A stretch of DNA of 64,000 nucleotides. Origin: Mesorhizobium sp. LHD-90. Lineage in GTDB: Bacteria; Pseudomonadota; Alphaproteobacteria; Rhizobiales; Rhizobiaceae. Of the stretch, positions 32,307 to 43,266 are shown piece after piece (within the stretch, counting starts at the first letter, position 1; every line of letters begins with the position of its first letter). The notes beneath the pieces were generated by a model. The model was not told the DNA's origin and ran no database searches. It was given only the letters and a program-made list of their open reading frames with translations. The DNA is taken from the NCBI RefSeq assembly GCF_030929505.1, contig NZ_JAVFVV010000002.1, positions 186,001 to 250,000 of the forward strand, in the 5' to 3' direction. A program made the translations under genes and the position numbers.

Positions 32307-35300
32307 TCACGAGCACCCGCTGGTCGCCCCGCACGTGTCGCACTTCTCGCACGTGCCATTCCGCACCATGGTGAAATTCTGGCACTCGGAGCACATGTTG
32401 CCGGTATAACCCTGCATCAGCGCCTGCTGCCTTCGTTCGGCTGCGAGCGCTTTTGCGGCGGAGGCGTCGGCCTGGGCCTTGTCGGAGAACAGGGCGGTGG
32501 TGGGGGACGGCGCGTCGAACAGGTCGGGCGGGCTGTCGGCCTCGATGTCTTCCGCAAATTCCGCCGCGCGCTCCTCGTAGTCGCGCTTGAAGGCGGTGAT
32601 TTCCTCCGTCCGCTCCGAGGCGAGCGGTTTTAGCGCGGTCACCGTGCTGCCGGTGAAGGCGCGCACGTTGGAGCCGGCGGCGGCGGTCGGCGCGGCCCGG
32701 ACGGGCGTCGCGGCGGGGGAAGGGGCCCCGGCAGGTCCGCCGGCAAAACCTTTCGGCTCGGCGGATCTCGCCACCAGCGTCGGCTTGTGGCCGCGGGTCC
32801 AGCCCGTCGAAACGAGGTTGGTCTTGCCTTCCTCGATGCCGCGCCCCAGCGCGGTGTTGCCGAAGTCCGACGTGTCGACATGGGCGAGGTCGTTACGGCC
32901 GAGATAGGAGACGGCGAGCTCGCGGAAGACGTAGTCGAGGATCGAGGTGGCGTTCTTGATGGCGTCGTTGCCGATGACCACGCCCGCCGGCTCGAATTTG
33001 GTGAAGGTGAAGGCCTCCACATATTCCTCCAGCGGCACGCCATATTGCAGGCCGATCGAGATCGCGATGGCGTAGCTGTTCATCATCGCCCGGAAGGCCG
33101 CGCCCTCCTTGTGCATGTCGATGAAAATCTCGCCGAGGCGGCCGTCGCCGAACTCGCCGGTTCTGAGATAGACCTTGTGGCCGCCGACGATCGCCTTCTG
33201 GGTGTAACCCTGGCGGCGGTTCGGCAATTTTTCGCGGTCGCGGTAGAGGCGCTCGACCACGCGTTCGACGATCTTTTCGGTGACCTGCACGGCCTTGGCG
33301 GCCGCGGGTGCGGCGACCAGCGCCTCGACGGCGTCGTCCTCGTCGTCCTCGTCATCGGCGATGAGGGAGGCGTTCAGCGGCTGCGACAGTTTCGAGCCGT
33401 CGCGGTAGAGCGCGTTGGCCTTCAGCGCCAGCTTCCAAGACAGCATGTAGGCGTTCTTGGCGTCCTCGACCGTCGCCTCGTTCGGCATGTTGATGGTTTT
33501 CGAGATCGCGCCCGAGATGAAGGGCTGCGCCGCCGCCATCATGCGGATGTGGCTCTCGACCGAGAGGTAGCGCTTGCCGATCTTGCCGCACGGGTTGGCG
33601 CAGTCGAACACCGGCAGGTGCTCGTCTTTCAGGAAGGGCGCGCCCTCCAGCGTCATCGCCCCGCAGACATGGATGTTGGCGGCCTCGATTTCTTTGCGCG
33701 AAAAGCCGAGCGAGGCGAGCATGTCGAACGAGAAATCGTTGAGCTGCTCGTCGGTGAATCCGAGCGCCGTCTTCACCCAGTCGGCGCCGAGCGTCCACTG
33801 GTTGAAGGCGAATTTGATGTCGAAGGCCGATTTCAGCGCCGCGTTCAGAGCCGCGATCTTCTCGTCGGAAAAACCTTTCGAGCGCAGCGAGCCGGGGTTG
33901 ATGCCGGGCGCCTGGTTGAGGTTGCCGTGGCCGACGGCATAGGCGTCGATCTCGGCGATCTGGGATTCGGAATAGCCCAGCGTGCGCAGCGCCTCGGGAA
34001 CGGCGGCGTTGATGATCTTGAAATAACCGCCGCCGGCCAGTTTCTTGAATTTTACAAGCGCGAAGTCGGGCTCGATGCCGGTGGTGTCGCAATCCATGAC
34101 CAGGCCGATCGTGCCGGTGGGCGCGATCACGGTCGCCTGGGCGTTGCGGTAGCCATGCTCCTCGCCGAGTTCGATCGCGCGGTCCCAGGCGGCCTTGGCG
34201 TGCTCGCCGAGTGCGGCCTGCTTCAGGTCGGAATGGGCGAGCGGCACCGGGTTGACGGCGAGTTTTTCATAACCGTCGCGCTCGCCGTAGGCGGCGCGGC
34301 GGTGGTTGCGCATGACGCGCAGCATGTGGACGCTGTTGCGGTCATAGTCCGGGAAGGCGCCGAGCTCGCCGGCCATTTCGGCAGACGTGGCATAGGCGAC
34401 GCCGGTCATGATCGCGGTGAGGCTCGCGCAGATGGCGCGGCCCTCGGCCGAATCATAGGGGATGCCGGAGGTCATCAACAGGCCGCCGATATTGGCGTAG
34501 CCGAGGCCGAGCGTGCGGTAGTCGTAGGAGAGCTTTGCGATCTCCTTCGACGGGAACTGCGCCATCATGACGGAGATTTCGAGCACGATGGTCCACAGGC
34601 GGACGCTGTGTTCGAAGGAAGCAATATCGATGCTGCCGTCGGCGTTGCGATAGGGCAGCAGATTGATCGACGCCAGGTTGCAGGCCGTGTCGTCGAGGAA
34701 CATGTATTCCGAGCAGGGATTGGACGCGCGGATGGCGCCGGCCGACACGCAGGTGTGCCAGTCGTTCATGGTGGTGTTGAAATGCAGGCCCGGATCGGCG
34801 GAAGCCCAGGCGGCGTAGCCGATCTTTTCCCACAGATCGCGCGCCTTCAGCGTCTTCATCACCTTGCCGCTGATGCGGCCGGTGAGGTTCCACTCCTCGT
34901 CCTTCTCGACCGCGCGCAGAAAATCGTCCTTGAGCGAGATCGAGTTGTTGGAGTTCTGGCCCGACACGGTGAGGTAGGCGTCGGAGTCCCAGTCGGTGTC
35001 GTAGGTCTGGAAATCGATCGATGTGTAACCCTGCCTGGCGAACTGGATGACGCGCTTGACGTAGTTTTCGGGAACCGAATTCTTCTTGGCGGCTTTGATC
35101 TCGCGCTTCAGCGCCGTGTTGACGGTGGGGTCGAAACAGTCGTCGTCATGACCCTCGCAATTGACGCAGGCCTTCATGATCGCGGCCAAGTGCTTTTTCA
35201 CGATCTTGGAGCCAGTGACGAGGGAGGCGACTTTTTCCTCCTCCTTCACCTTCCAGTCGATGAAGGCCTCGATGTCGGGATGGTCGGCGTCGACGATCAC

Positions 35301-36140
35301 CATTTTTGCAGCGCGGCGCGTCGTGCCGCCCGACTTGATGGCGCCCGCCGCGCGGTCGCCGATCTTGAGGAACGACATCAGGCCGGAGGACTTGCCGCCG
35401 CCCGACAGCTTTTCGCCTTCGCCGCGCAGGTGCGAAAAATTGGAGCCGGTGCCGGAGCCGTATTTGAACAGGCGGGCCTCGCGCACCCACAGGTCCATGA
35501 TGCCGCCCTCGTTGACGAGGTCGTCGGCCACGCCCTGGATGAAGCAGGCATGCGGCTGCGGGTGCTCGTAGGCGGACTTCGACTTGGTCAGTTTTCCGGT
35601 GAAGGGGTCGACGTAGAAATGGCCCTGACCGGGGCCGTCAATGCCATAGGCCCAGAAGAGGCCGGTGTTGAACCACTGCGGCGAGTTGGGGGCCACGCGC
35701 TGGGTGGCGAGCATGTAGGCGAGTTCGTCGCGGAATGTCCTGGCGTCTTCTTCGGAGGCGAAATAGCCGCCCTTGAACCCCCAATAGGTCCAGGTGCCGG
35801 CGAGGCGGTCGAAGACCTGGCGGGCGTCGGTCTCGGAACCGTAGCGCTCGTTCTCCGGCAGCTTCGCCAACTCGGCCTCGTCGGGCACGGAGCGCCACAG
35901 AAAGGAGGGGACGGAGGTCTCCTCGACCTTCTTCAGCCGCGCCGGCACGCCGGCCTTGCGGAAATACTTCTGGGCGAGAATGTCGGCGGCGACCTGGGAA
36001 AACTGCGCCGGCACGTCGATGTCGGCCAGCCGGAAGACGATGGAGCCGTCCGGGTTCTTGATCTCGCTCACCGCCTTGCGGAATTCGATTTCCGCGTAAG
36101 CGCTCTGGCCGGACTTGGTGAAACGCCGCTCGATCAGCAT
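32307..36140 (-). CDS. nrdJ: B12-dependent ribonucleoside-diphosphate reductase
   Basis: The 1,277-residue protein is a class II ribonucleotide reductase. It reduces ribonucleotides to deoxyribonucleotides using adenosylcobalamin instead of an oxygen-made tyrosyl radical. Visible landmarks include [20 protein letters not shown] and [20 protein letters not shown] in the catalytic barrel, and a C-terminal extension with a four-Cys zinc-ribbon-like tail ([13 protein letters not shown]) used for re-reduction in this long alphaproteobacterial form. The N-terminus ([20 protein letters not shown]) is standard. A long structured leader with NrdR-like boxes precedes it. CobQ in the same window could supply cofactor. 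Confidence 0.95.
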   Translation of the reverse strand: MLIERRFTKSGQSAYAEIEFRKAVSEIKNPDGSIVFRLADIDVPAQFSQVAADILAQKYFRKAGVPARLKKVEETSVPSFLWRSVPDEAELAKLPENERYGSETDARQVFDRLAGTWTYWGFKGGYFASEEDARTFRDELAYMLATQRVAPNSPQWFNTGLFWAYGIDGPGQGHFYVDPFTGKLTKSKSAYEHPQPHACFIQGVADDLVNEGGIMDLWVREARLFKYGSGTGSNFSHLRGEGEKLSGGGKSSGLMSFLKIGDRAAGAIKSGGTTRRAAKMVIVDADHPDIEAFIDWKVKEEEKVASLVTGSKIVKKHLAAIMKACVNCEGHDDDCFDPTVNTALKREIKAAKKNSVPENYVKRVIQFARQGYTSIDFQTYDTDWDSDAYLTVSGQNSNNSISLKDDFLRAVEKDEEWNLTGRISGKVMKTLKARDLWEKIGYAAWASADPGLHFNTTMNDWHTCVSAGAIRASNPCSEYMFLDDTACNLASINLLPYRNADGSIDIASFEHSVRLWTIVLEISVMMAQFPSKEIAKLSYDYRTLGLGYANIGGLLMTSGIPYDSAEGRAICASLTAIMTGVAYATSAEMAGELGAFPDYDRNSVHMLRVMRNHRRAAYGERDGYEKLAVNPVPLAHSDLKQAALGEHAKAAWDRAIELGEEHGYRNAQATVIAPTGTIGLVMDCDTTGIEPDFALVKFKKLAGGGYFKIINAAVPEALRTLGYSESQIAEIDAYAVGHGNLNQAPGINPGSLRSKGFSDEKIAALNAALKSAFDIKFAFNQWTLGADWVKTALGFTDEQLNDFSFDMLASLGFSRKEIEAANIHVCGAMTLEGAPFLKDEHLPVFDCANPCGKIGKRYLSVESHIRMMAAAQPFISGAISKTINMPNEATVEDAKNAYMLSWKLALKANALYRDGSKLSQPLNASLIADDEDDEDDAVEALVAAPAAAKAVQVTEKIVERVVERLYRDREKLPNRRQGYTQKAIVGGHKVYLRTGEFGDGRLGEIFIDMHKEGAAFRAMMNSYAIAISIGLQYGVPLEEYVEAFTFTKFEPAGVVIGNDAIKNATSILDYVFRELAVSYLGRNDLAHVDTSDFGNTALGRGIEEGKTNLVSTGWTRGHKPTLVARSAEPKGFAGGPAGAPSPAATPVRAAPTAAAGSNVRAFTGSTVTALKPLASERTEEITAFKRDYEERAAEFAEDIEADSPPDLFDAPSPTTALFSDKAQADASAAKALAAERRQQALMQGYTGNMCSECQNFTMVRNGTCEKCDTCGATSGCS

Positions 36141-36162
36141 CGGAATTCAGTCCTTCATCAAT

Positions 36163-36426
36163 CTATATATAGCGCCCGTCCGCCGGTCTTCCACCAGCCC
36201 TCATGGGCCGGGCGCCTGTCCACCGCTCGCCGCGGCCCTCATGGCCGCGACAGTCCCGCTCCGCTTGCCTCCGCGCTCGTTCCGAGGGCAGCCGCCTGGA
36301 GCGTTCTTCCGGTCCCGGAAGCCGGTCCGTCCGACCGTTTTCCCGGGATCGACGTGATTTTTTCGAAAAGTCGTCTAACCACTTCATCTAGCGTCTATCG
36401 TCTCCGGTAAACACTAAATATAGGTT
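36163..36426 (-). promoter_or_regulatory. Structured leader of nrdJ with NrdR-like boxes
   Basis: CTATATATAG at 36163-36172 and ACACTAAATATAGGTT at 36411-36426 resemble NrdR-box cores, though they are far apart. In between are strong dyads such as GCGGCC-N5-GGCCGC (about 36230-36246). A 74-codon frame (36387 to 36163) runs through the leader, starting MKWLDDFSKK; it lacks a good ribosome-binding site and may be accidental. No B12-riboswitch box is seen. Confidence 0.4.
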
Positions 36427-36972
36427 AACCACACCTTTCTTGCCACGTTTTCCCGCGGCATGACGCGAAAAAAACGGACAGTCCGCGCGCGCAAGGAGAC
36501 ACCCGCCGGAATGGCGGCCAAATGCCTGGAAACGCTTGGAGATCCGCTAATCAGGTCGGCGAGAGAGCCGCCGGCCGCGCCCGCAACAGGAGCACATGAT
36601 CCATATGAGACGACTCGTTTCGCGGCGTCAACGATTCGTTTGTGCTGCTTTTGTGACCCCCAATATGTTGTGGGTCAGGGGTGTGGATAACGGGGATGGG
36701 CGACGCATCTGACCGGTGCGGCGTCGTCGATTCCTTGTGCGCAGGTTTCCTCCATCCGCGACCTTCCGATTGTGTCTCCTTTCACAACAGATGTGCCACC
36801 TGTAACAGTTTGGTAGCGCGGCCGGCGGTGCGGCGACATTGCGTCGTTGCAGATAATCAGGACATCATGCCCGGTGAATTTCCTGGATTGGCGACGGTCG
36901 CGCGAGCCTGGCGCGCCACCGCTGCCGGTTCTTACCCGGTGGCTGACAGCCACCGCAGAGAGAGGTCAAACC
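36427..36972. other. Intergenic region between nrdJ and the RTX gene
   Basis: This divergent gap holds both promoters. A 76-codon frame at 36460-36690 lacks family features and is not annotated. No repeat or RNA gene was seen. Confidence 0.5.
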
Positions 36973-39900
36973 ATGGCAGTCTTTACCGGCGGCATCGCGG
37001 ACGAGACCATCACGCCAGGCTTCGTTTCCCCGACCGTGGCCAGCGGCGGCGGAAACGACCAGATGCTGGGCGGCGCCGGCAACGACCGCATGATCTGGAA
37101 CTCCGGCGACGGCTCCGACCTGATGGAGGGCGGCGACGACAGCGACATCGCCGAGGCCAATGGCGGCAGCGGCGACGAGACATTTGCGGTAACCGCCAAC
37201 GGCGCTCGCGTGCGCTTCGACAGGCTCGATCCGGCGCCGTCCTTCCTCGACATCGGCACGACCGAGACGCTGGTGGTCAACATGGGCGGCGGCAACGACA
37301 AGATCTCCATGGTCGGCAACCTGGCGGCGCTGATCAAGATCACGGTCGACGGCGGCGAGGGCGACGACACCATCCTCGGAAGCAATGGCATCGATACTTT
37401 GCTCGGCGGCGACGGTAACGATTTTGTCGATGGCCAGCAGGGCAACGATCTGGCGCTGCTCGGCGAGGGCGACGATACGTTCCAATGGGATCCGGGCGAC
37501 GGCAACGACACGGTCGAGGGGCAGGGCGGTTTCGATACGCTCTCGTTCAACGGCTCGAACATCGCCGAAATTATCGGCATTTCCGCCAATGGCGGGCGTG
37601 CGCTGTTCACGCGCAATGTCGCCAACATCGTCATGGACCTGAACGACGTCGAGCGCATCAGGCACAATGCGCTTGGCGGCGCCGACATCATCAATGTCAA
37701 CGATCTCTCCGGCACCGACGTCAAGCAGGTCGAGATCAACCTTGCCGGGGTTTTGGGCGGTACGGCCGGCGATGCCGCGGTGGACGATATTTCTGTGGCC
37801 GGCACCGACAACGCGGACACGATCAAGGTCACCGGCGGTGCCTCCAACGTCAATGTTGCCGGCGTCGTGGCCTCGGTGAAGATCACAACGCTGGAAGCCA
37901 ACGACATCGTGCGGATCAACGCGCTCGGCGGCAACGATTCCGTCAATGCCGGCGCGGCCCTGCATGCGGTCGTGCTCAATGGCGGGATTGGCGACGACAC
38001 GCTCAAGGGCGGCAGCGGCGCCGACCTTCTCCAGGGTGGCGACGACAATGACCTGCTCACAGGCGGTCTCGGCGGCGACCAGATGCTCGGCGAGGCCGGC
38101 AACGACCGCATGGTCTGGAATTCCGGCGACGGCACCGACCTGATGGAGGGCGGCGACGGCACCGATACGGCCGAAGCCAACGGCAGCGACGGGGCGGAGG
38201 AGTTCACCATCACCGCCAACGGCGCGCGCGTGCGCTTCGACCGGCTCAATCCGTCGCCCTCAGCGCTCGACATCGGCACGACCGAAGAGCTCGTCGTCAA
38301 CATGGGCGGCGGCGACGACAGGATAGCGATGACCGGCAACCTGGCGGCGCTGATCAAGATCACCGTCGATGGCGGGGAGGGTGACGACACCATTCTCGGC
38401 AGCAACGGAATTGATCTGTTGCTCGGTGGTGACGGCAACGATTTCATCGACGGCCAGCAGGGCAACGACGTGATGTTGCTCGGCGAGGGCGACGACGCCG
38501 CCCAGTGGGACCCGGGCGACGGCAACGACACGATCGAGGGGCAGGGTGGCTTCGACGCGCTCAGCTTCAACGGCTCGAACATCAACGAGATCATCGGCAT
38601 TTCCGCCAATGGCGGCCGCGTGCTGTTCACGCGCAACATCGCCAACATCGTGATGGACCTGAACGACGTCGAGCGGATCGATCATCAAGCGCTCGGCGGC
38701 GCCGACGTCATCAACGTCAACGACCTGTCCGGCACCGACGTGAAGGAGGTTCTGGTCGATCTTGCCGGCACGCTGGGCGGAACCGCCGGCGATGCCGCGA
38801 TCGACCAGGTCAATGTCAGCGGCACCAATGGCGGCGACGCCGTCAAGATCACCGGCGGCTCCACCAACATGACGGTGAGCGGACTTGCCGCGAAAGTGCT
38901 GGTCACAGCGCTGGAGGTCACCGACGGTGTCGCCATCAATGTGCTCGGCGGCAACGACACGGTCGACGCCTCGGCGGCGCTGCATGCGGTGGTGGTCAAT
39001 GGCGGTACCGGCAACGACACGCTGAAGGGCAGCGCCAGCGCCGACTTCCTGGCCGGTGGCGACGATGCCGACACCATCTCTGGCGGAGCCGGAAACGACC
39101 AGATGTTCGGCGAAAATGGCGACGACCGCTTCATCTGGAGGTCCGGCGACGGCACCGACCTGGTCGAAGGCGGCGATGGCACCGACACGGTCGAGGTCAA
39201 TGGCAATGACGGCTCGGAGGTCTTTTCGATCTCCGCGAATGTCGACCGGGTGCGCGTCGAGGGGCTCAACCCCGAACTCTTCGCCATCGATATCGGCACC
39301 AGCGAGGCCCTCGTGCTGAACGCCAACGACGGCGACGATGTCGTCACCGTGACCGGCGCGCTCGGCGCGCTGATTTCCATCAGGGTGAATGGCGGCGCCG
39401 GCGACGACACAATTTCAGCCGCCGACGGCAACGACGTGCTCGATGGCGGCAGCGGAGCGGACCGGCTGGCCGGCGGTTTCGGCGACGACGTCTTCATCGT
39501 CGACACACAGGACGACGTGGTCGTCGAGATCATCGAAAACGGCGGCGCCGACAGGGTGATGGCGCGGGTGAGTTATGCGCTGGCGGAACATGCCGACATC
39601 GAATTGCTGACCACGACCGCAGCCTCGGCGACGACGGCGATCGACCTCACCGGTAATGCGCTGGCGCAGGAGATCGTCGGCAATGCCGGCAACAACACGC
39701 TCCACGACGGCGGCAAGGGAGCCGGCGATGTCCTGCGCGGCCTTGGCGGCAACGACACCTACCGCATCTTCAATGCCGATGACGTCATCGTCGAATCCGC
39801 GAGCCAGGGCGCCGCCGACCGCGTGACGGCCGCGGTGGATTACAGGCTCGGCGCGGGTGTTCACGTGGAAATCATGACGACCAACGGCTCGTCCTCCAAG

Positions 39901-40326
39901 TCGGCGATCGATCTTGCCGGAAACGAGTTCGCGCAGGAACTTGTCGGTAACGCCGGCGACAACAGGCTGGAAGGTCGTGGGGGGAACGACACGCTGCGCG
40001 GACTGGGTGGCAAGGACACGTTCGTGTTCAACACCGGTCTGGGAGCCAACAATGTCGATACCGTCGCCGACTTCAACGTCGCCGACGACCGGTTCCTTCT
40101 GTCGGATGCGGTGTTCACGGCGCTGTCGCCAGGTGTGCTTGCGGCTGCGGCCTTCCGGGTCAACACAAGCGGCCTGGCGAACGACGCCAGCGACCGCATC
40201 ATCTATGAGAGCGACACCGGAAAACTGTTCTATGACGCCGACGGAGTGGGCGGCGCAGCAGGCGTCCACTTTACCACTGTCGGCGTGGGCCTCGGCCTCA
40301 CCAACGCGGATTTTTCCGTAGCGTGA
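36973..40326 (+). CDS. RTX-like calcium-binding repeat protein, 1117 aa
   Basis: From the ATG at 36973 the protein has no classical signal peptide and is dominated by GGxGxDxxx-type nonapeptide motifs (GGAGNDRM, GGDGNDFVDG, GEGDDTF). It has the C-terminal shape of a type I-secreted protein, ending GVGLGLTNADFSVA after a serralysin-like FVFNTGL block. Anchors such as NDRM-W-NSGDG recur at exactly 1,020-bp intervals (37081, 38101, 39121), so the protein contains two nearly identical 340-residue units and a third, diverged, partial one. Calcium-dependent folding outside the cell is expected of the family. No ABC/MFP exporter is next to it. An adhesin or surface-layer role is a guess. Confidence 0.85.
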   Translation: MAVFTGGIADETITPGFVSPTVASGGGNDQMLGGAGNDRMIWNSGDGSDLMEGGDDSDIAEANGGSGDETFAVTANGARVRFDRLDPAPSFLDIGTTETLVVNMGGGNDKISMVGNLAALIKITVDGGEGDDTILGSNGIDTLLGGDGNDFVDGQQGNDLALLGEGDDTFQWDPGDGNDTVEGQGGFDTLSFNGSNIAEIIGISANGGRALFTRNVANIVMDLNDVERIRHNALGGADIINVNDLSGTDVKQVEINLAGVLGGTAGDAAVDDISVAGTDNADTIKVTGGASNVNVAGVVASVKITTLEANDIVRINALGGNDSVNAGAALHAVVLNGGIGDDTLKGGSGADLLQGGDDNDLLTGGLGGDQMLGEAGNDRMVWNSGDGTDLMEGGDGTDTAEANGSDGAEEFTITANGARVRFDRLNPSPSALDIGTTEELVVNMGGGDDRIAMTGNLAALIKITVDGGEGDDTILGSNGIDLLLGGDGNDFIDGQQGNDVMLLGEGDDAAQWDPGDGNDTIEGQGGFDALSFNGSNINEIIGISANGGRVLFTRNIANIVMDLNDVERIDHQALGGADVINVNDLSGTDVKEVLVDLAGTLGGTAGDAAIDQVNVSGTNGGDAVKITGGSTNMTVSGLAAKVLVTALEVTDGVAINVLGGNDTVDASAALHAVVVNGGTGNDTLKGSASADFLAGGDDADTISGGAGNDQMFGENGDDRFIWRSGDGTDLVEGGDGTDTVEVNGNDGSEVFSISANVDRVRVEGLNPELFAIDIGTSEALVLNANDGDDVVTVTGALGALISIRVNGGAGDDTISAADGNDVLDGGSGADRLAGGFGDDVFIVDTQDDVVVEIIENGGADRVMARVSYALAEHADIELLTTTAASATTAIDLTGNALAQEIVGNAGNNTLHDGGKGAGDVLRGLGGNDTYRIFNADDVIVESASQGAADRVTAAVDYRLGAGVHVEIMTTNGSSSKSAIDLAGNEFAQELVGNAGDNRLEGRGGNDTLRGLGGKDTFVFNTGLGANNVDTVADFNVADDRFLLSDAVFTALSPGVLAAAAFRVNTSGLANDASDRIIYESDTGKLFYDADGVGGAAGVHFTTVGVGLGLTNADFSVA

Positions 40327-40340
40327 GGCGCGGCCCCGCC

Positions 40341-40382
40341 GAGGCGCATCTCGCCGCTCGTCCGGCCGGAGGGATGCGCCTC
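40341..40382. terminator. Hairpin between convergent RTX and pit genes
   Basis: GAGGCGCATC (40341-40350) and GATGCGCCTC (40373-40382) form a perfect 10-bp stem between the two stop codons. There is no T-run, so it is at most a bidirectional pausing or mRNA-end structure. Confidence 0.45.
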
Positions 40383-41916
40383 AGGCGAAGGTGTCCAGCA
40401 GCAGGAAGAGCAGTGCCGATAGCAGCGCCGAGATCGGCACGGTGGTGACCCAGGCGGCGACGATCCGGACCACATGGGCGCGCCGCACCAGCCGGCGGCG
40501 GACGATCTCCTCGCGCGACACCGCCGGCGGTTCGTCGTCCTCATCTTCGGCGGTTTCCAGCCCTGAGGCGCGCCGTTCGGCGAGCCGGCGCGCGTTGCGC
40601 CGCTCCAGATAGCGGCGGCGCTGACTGGAATTGGCGATGTACCATTCGCGGAAAAAGCCGACGCCGAACACCGAGCCGACGGCGATGTGGGTCGAACTCA
40701 CCGGCAGGCCGAACCACGAGGCGACGATCACCGTCAACGCAGTCGACAGCGCCACGCAGAAGGCGCGCATGGGATTGAGTCTGGTGATCTCGGCGCCGAC
40801 CATGCGCACCAGCCGTGGCCCGTAAAGCAGCAGACCGACCGAGATGCCGAGCGCGCCGATCAACATCACCCAGGTGGGCACGGCCGAGGCGTTGCCTGAT
40901 GCGGCTGCCGCCCGCACGATCGCCGCCAGCGGGCCGACGGCGTTGGCGACGTCGTTGGCGCCGTGCGCGAAGGAGAGCAGGGCGGCGGAAATGATCAGCG
41001 GGACGCGGAACAGCTTTTTCAGCGATTGGTTGCGGTTCTCCATAGTCCGCGAGGCCTGGCGCACCTGGAGATGCGCGATCACCCAGATCACGGCGAAGCT
41101 GATCAGCCCCATGGCCGCCAGCACCGGGCCGGAGAAGGTTGCGATGTTCTGAAAACCCTTGAACGCCAGGTAGGTCGAGAAGGTGGCTGCCATCAGCGCG
41201 ATCAGCAGCGGCACCCAGAGCCGCGCAGCCGCAATCTTGTCGTCGCGGTAGACGATCGCGGTTTCGATAAAGGCGACGAATGATGCGGCGATCATGCCGC
41301 CGAGGATCGGCGAGGTGATCCAGCTCAGCGTGATCGCGCTCATGGCCGGCCAGTTGACGGAGCCGAACCCGGCGGCCGCAATGCCGCCGCCGATAACGGC
41401 GCCGACGATGGAATGGGTGGTGGAGACCGGCGCGCCGATCCAGGTTGCGACATTGATCCACAGCGCCGCCGCCAGCAGCGCCGCCAGCATGACCCGGATG
41501 AGGGCAGGGGCGGCGACCGTTGCAGGCAGAATCAAGCCGCCCGAGATCGTATCGACCACGTCGCTGCCCGCGATCAGCGCCCCGGCGGTCTCGCACACGG
41601 CGGCCATGACCAGTGCGCCGCCCATGGTCAGAACCTTGGCGCCGACCGCCGGGCCGACATTGTTGGCGACGTCGTTGGCGCCGATGTTGAGAGCCATGTA
41701 GGCGGCCATCGCCGCGGCGACGACCAGCACGACCGTCGCCGGTTCGCCGCCGGCGGCGAGCGAGGCGAAGACGGCGGCAAGGCCGATGAACAGCAGTGCG
41801 ATGCCCGGCGCGATCAGCCCGCGCGAGACGACGTTGGTCGCCTCCCCGACTTCATCGAGGCGGGCGAGGTCCTTGTCGAGTGCCGTCTTGCGCGGTGCCG
41901 CGCGGGTTTCTGCCAT
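40381..41916 (-). CDS. pit: PiT-family inorganic phosphate transporter
   Basis: The 511-residue membrane protein carries the two PiT signatures, GANDVANNVGPAVGAK in the first half and HGANDVANAVGPLA in the second, within about ten or more predicted helices. It should be a proton- or cation-coupled phosphate (metal-phosphate) symporter in the inner membrane. A basic, acidic-rich cytosolic segment near the C-terminus (YLERRNARRLAERR, then ETAEDEDDEPP) is longer than in E. coli PitA. No PhoU-like DUF47 partner is adjacent. It converges on the RTX gene. Confidence 0.9.
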   Translation of the reverse strand: MAETRAAPRKTALDKDLARLDEVGEATNVVSRGLIAPGIALLFIGLAAVFASLAAGGEPATVVLVVAAAMAAYMALNIGANDVANNVGPAVGAKVLTMGGALVMAAVCETAGALIAGSDVVDTISGGLILPATVAAPALIRVMLAALLAAALWINVATWIGAPVSTTHSIVGAVIGGGIAAAGFGSVNWPAMSAITLSWITSPILGGMIAASFVAFIETAIVYRDDKIAAARLWVPLLIALMAATFSTYLAFKGFQNIATFSGPVLAAMGLISFAVIWVIAHLQVRQASRTMENRNQSLKKLFRVPLIISAALLSFAHGANDVANAVGPLAAIVRAAAASGNASAVPTWVMLIGALGISVGLLLYGPRLVRMVGAEITRLNPMRAFCVALSTALTVIVASWFGLPVSSTHIAVGSVFGVGFFREWYIANSSQRRRYLERRNARRLAERRASGLETAEDEDDEPPAVSREEIVRRRLVRRAHVVRIVAAWVTTVPISALLSALLFLLLDTFA

Positions 41917-42011
41917 TGCTTCCGTTCCCGCGCCCGTCGAATCAACCCCGCTTCGTCGCGCCGGCAGTCATGGTGGGAGCATTACATGTCGGGAAGATGA
42001 TTCTGGATCGG

Positions 42012-42503
42012 TCAGGCCGCCGACCGTCGCGGATTGGTCGAGAAGCGCGCGATCAGATCCGCAAGGTCCTGCTCGCGCACGCTTCGCGCTGCTTCGAGCG
42101 GCGAGAACCACTGGCGCTTGCGCTGCCTGCGCTCGGGCCATTTGTCCTTGACCTCGTCGATTTCCATCGGGAAGACACGCACCTCGCAGCGCTTTTCGGC
42201 GCCGGATGGCTGCAGCTTCGCATAGTAGTAGCGGCCGATCTCCGACTGGGCGATCGCGCCGTCGATGCCGGCTTCCTCCGAGGCTTCACGCGCGGCGGCG
42301 TCCCACAGCGCCTCGTCGCCTTCGGGCCAGCCCTTCGGCAGCACCCAGCGGCCGCTGTCGCGGCTGGTGATCAGCATGATCTCGACGCCGTCCGGCCCCT
42401 TGCGCCACGGCAGCGCGGCCACCTGCACGCGGCAGGGCGCACCGCCGAGCAGGCGCCTGACCCTGTCGGCAAAAAAACTGCGCTTGCTGTGCCCGATAAA
42501 CAT
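42012..42503 (-). CDS. Nudix hydrolase
   Basis: From the ATG at 42503 (preceded by GGCGGAG) the protein is 163 residues. The Nudix box is complete, from Gly of GWPEGDE through REASEEAGI, matching Gx5Ex7REUxEExGU. This makes it a Mg-dependent hydrolase of a nucleoside-diphosphate-linked compound; similar rhizobial proteins are grouped with diphosphoinositol/diadenosine polyphosphate hydrolases, but the substrate is not certain. An earlier in-frame start to 42590 is unsupported. It follows the gpt terminator on the same strand. Confidence 0.88.
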   Translation of the reverse strand: MFIGHSKRSFFADRVRRLLGGAPCRVQVAALPWRKGPDGVEIMLITSRDSGRWVLPKGWPEGDEALWDAAAREASEEAGIDGAIAQSEIGRYYYAKLQPSGAEKRCEVRVFPMEIDEVKDKWPERRQRKRQWFSPLEAARSVREQDLADLIARFSTNPRRSAA

Positions 42504-42592
42504 CTCCGCCAGTACCCGCCCGGAATCGTTTGCCGTCTCACGAATATTACGGTTAATTATCCGCAAGAAAAGTAAAAATTGTGGCACCAAAA

Positions 42593-42616
42593 CATTCCCC
42601 CGGATCCGGGGGAATG
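42593..42616 (-). terminator. Rho-independent terminator of gpt
   Basis: A perfect 24-bp palindrome centred on GGATCC (arms CATTCCCCC and GGGGGAATG) lies 16 bp beyond the gpt stop and is followed, on the minus strand, by TTTTGG. Confidence 0.72.
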
Positions 42617-42632
42617 CCTGTTTTCCACAGGT

Positions 42633-43130
42633 TCAGCCCACGTGATCGTCCGCGATCGGCTTCTGATAGGTGAAGCCCATGTCCCACGGAAAATAGATCC
42701 AGGTGTCCTGCGACACCTCGGTCACGAATGTGTCGACCAGCGGCCGACCCTTGGGTTTTGCGTATATAGTGGCGAAATGCGCCTTTGGCATCATGGCGCG
42801 TACGATTGCCGCGGTCTTGCCCGTGTCCGTCAGGTCGTCGATGATCAGCACGCCTTCGCCCTCGTTTTCCAGAAGGGCGGGCGTGATCTCCTTCAGCACC
42901 GCCAGTTCGCCCTGCGAGGTGTAGTCGTGGTAGGAGGCGACGGACACCGTCTCGATGATGCGGATGCCAAGTTCGCGCGAGATGACCGCGGCCGGCACCA
43001 GCCCGCCGCGGGTGATGCAGACGATCGCCCGCCACTGCGTGCCGGCGCCGGCCAGCCGCCAGGCGAGCGCCCGCGCGTCGCGGTGGAACTGATCCCACGA
43101 TACAGGGAAGGCCTTCTCCGGAAGGGACAT
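42633..43130 (-). CDS. gpt: Xanthine-guanine phosphoribosyltransferase
   Basis: The 165-residue protein has the type I PRTase fold with the PRPP-binding motif [13 protein letters not shown] (about residues 93-105), and the [15 protein letters not shown] segment near residue 42. Length and the ending [13 protein letters not shown] match Gpt, which salvages xanthine, guanine and hypoxanthine to nucleotides at the membrane surface. The ATG at 43130 has AAGGAG upstream at a good distance; the GTG three codons earlier does not. Confidence 0.9.
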   Translation of the reverse strand: MSLPEKAFPVSWDQFHRDARALAWRLAGAGTQWRAIVCITRGGLVPAAVISRELGIRIIETVSVASYHDYTSQGELAVLKEITPALLENEGEGVLIIDDLTDTGKTAAIVRAMMPKAHFATIYAKPKGRPLVDTFVTEVSQDTWIYFPWDMGFTYQKPIADDHVG

Positions 43131-43266
43131 GCAATGCACTCCTTTGCGCGCCTTTCGGGCACGAGGTCACGAGGAATGCGGGCTGAATTAGCGGTGAGTC
43201 GCCTTCCTTGGCAAGCGTCTCTCCAAAGCTCGGCGAATATGACGGGCAGGCCGGCCGGCCCGGCGC

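Noticed and set aside
32787-36410. A 1,207-codon frame opposite nrdJ
   Set aside because: It is the complement of a highly conserved gene in high-G+C DNA, with no family features.
36141-36460. Cobalamin riboswitch before nrdJ
   Set aside because: No B12-box-like sequence was found on the transcribed strand.
36966-38648. Long Ser/Pro-rich frame opposite the RTX gene
   Set aside because: Mirror of the Gly/Asp repeats; no ribosome-binding site or domain.
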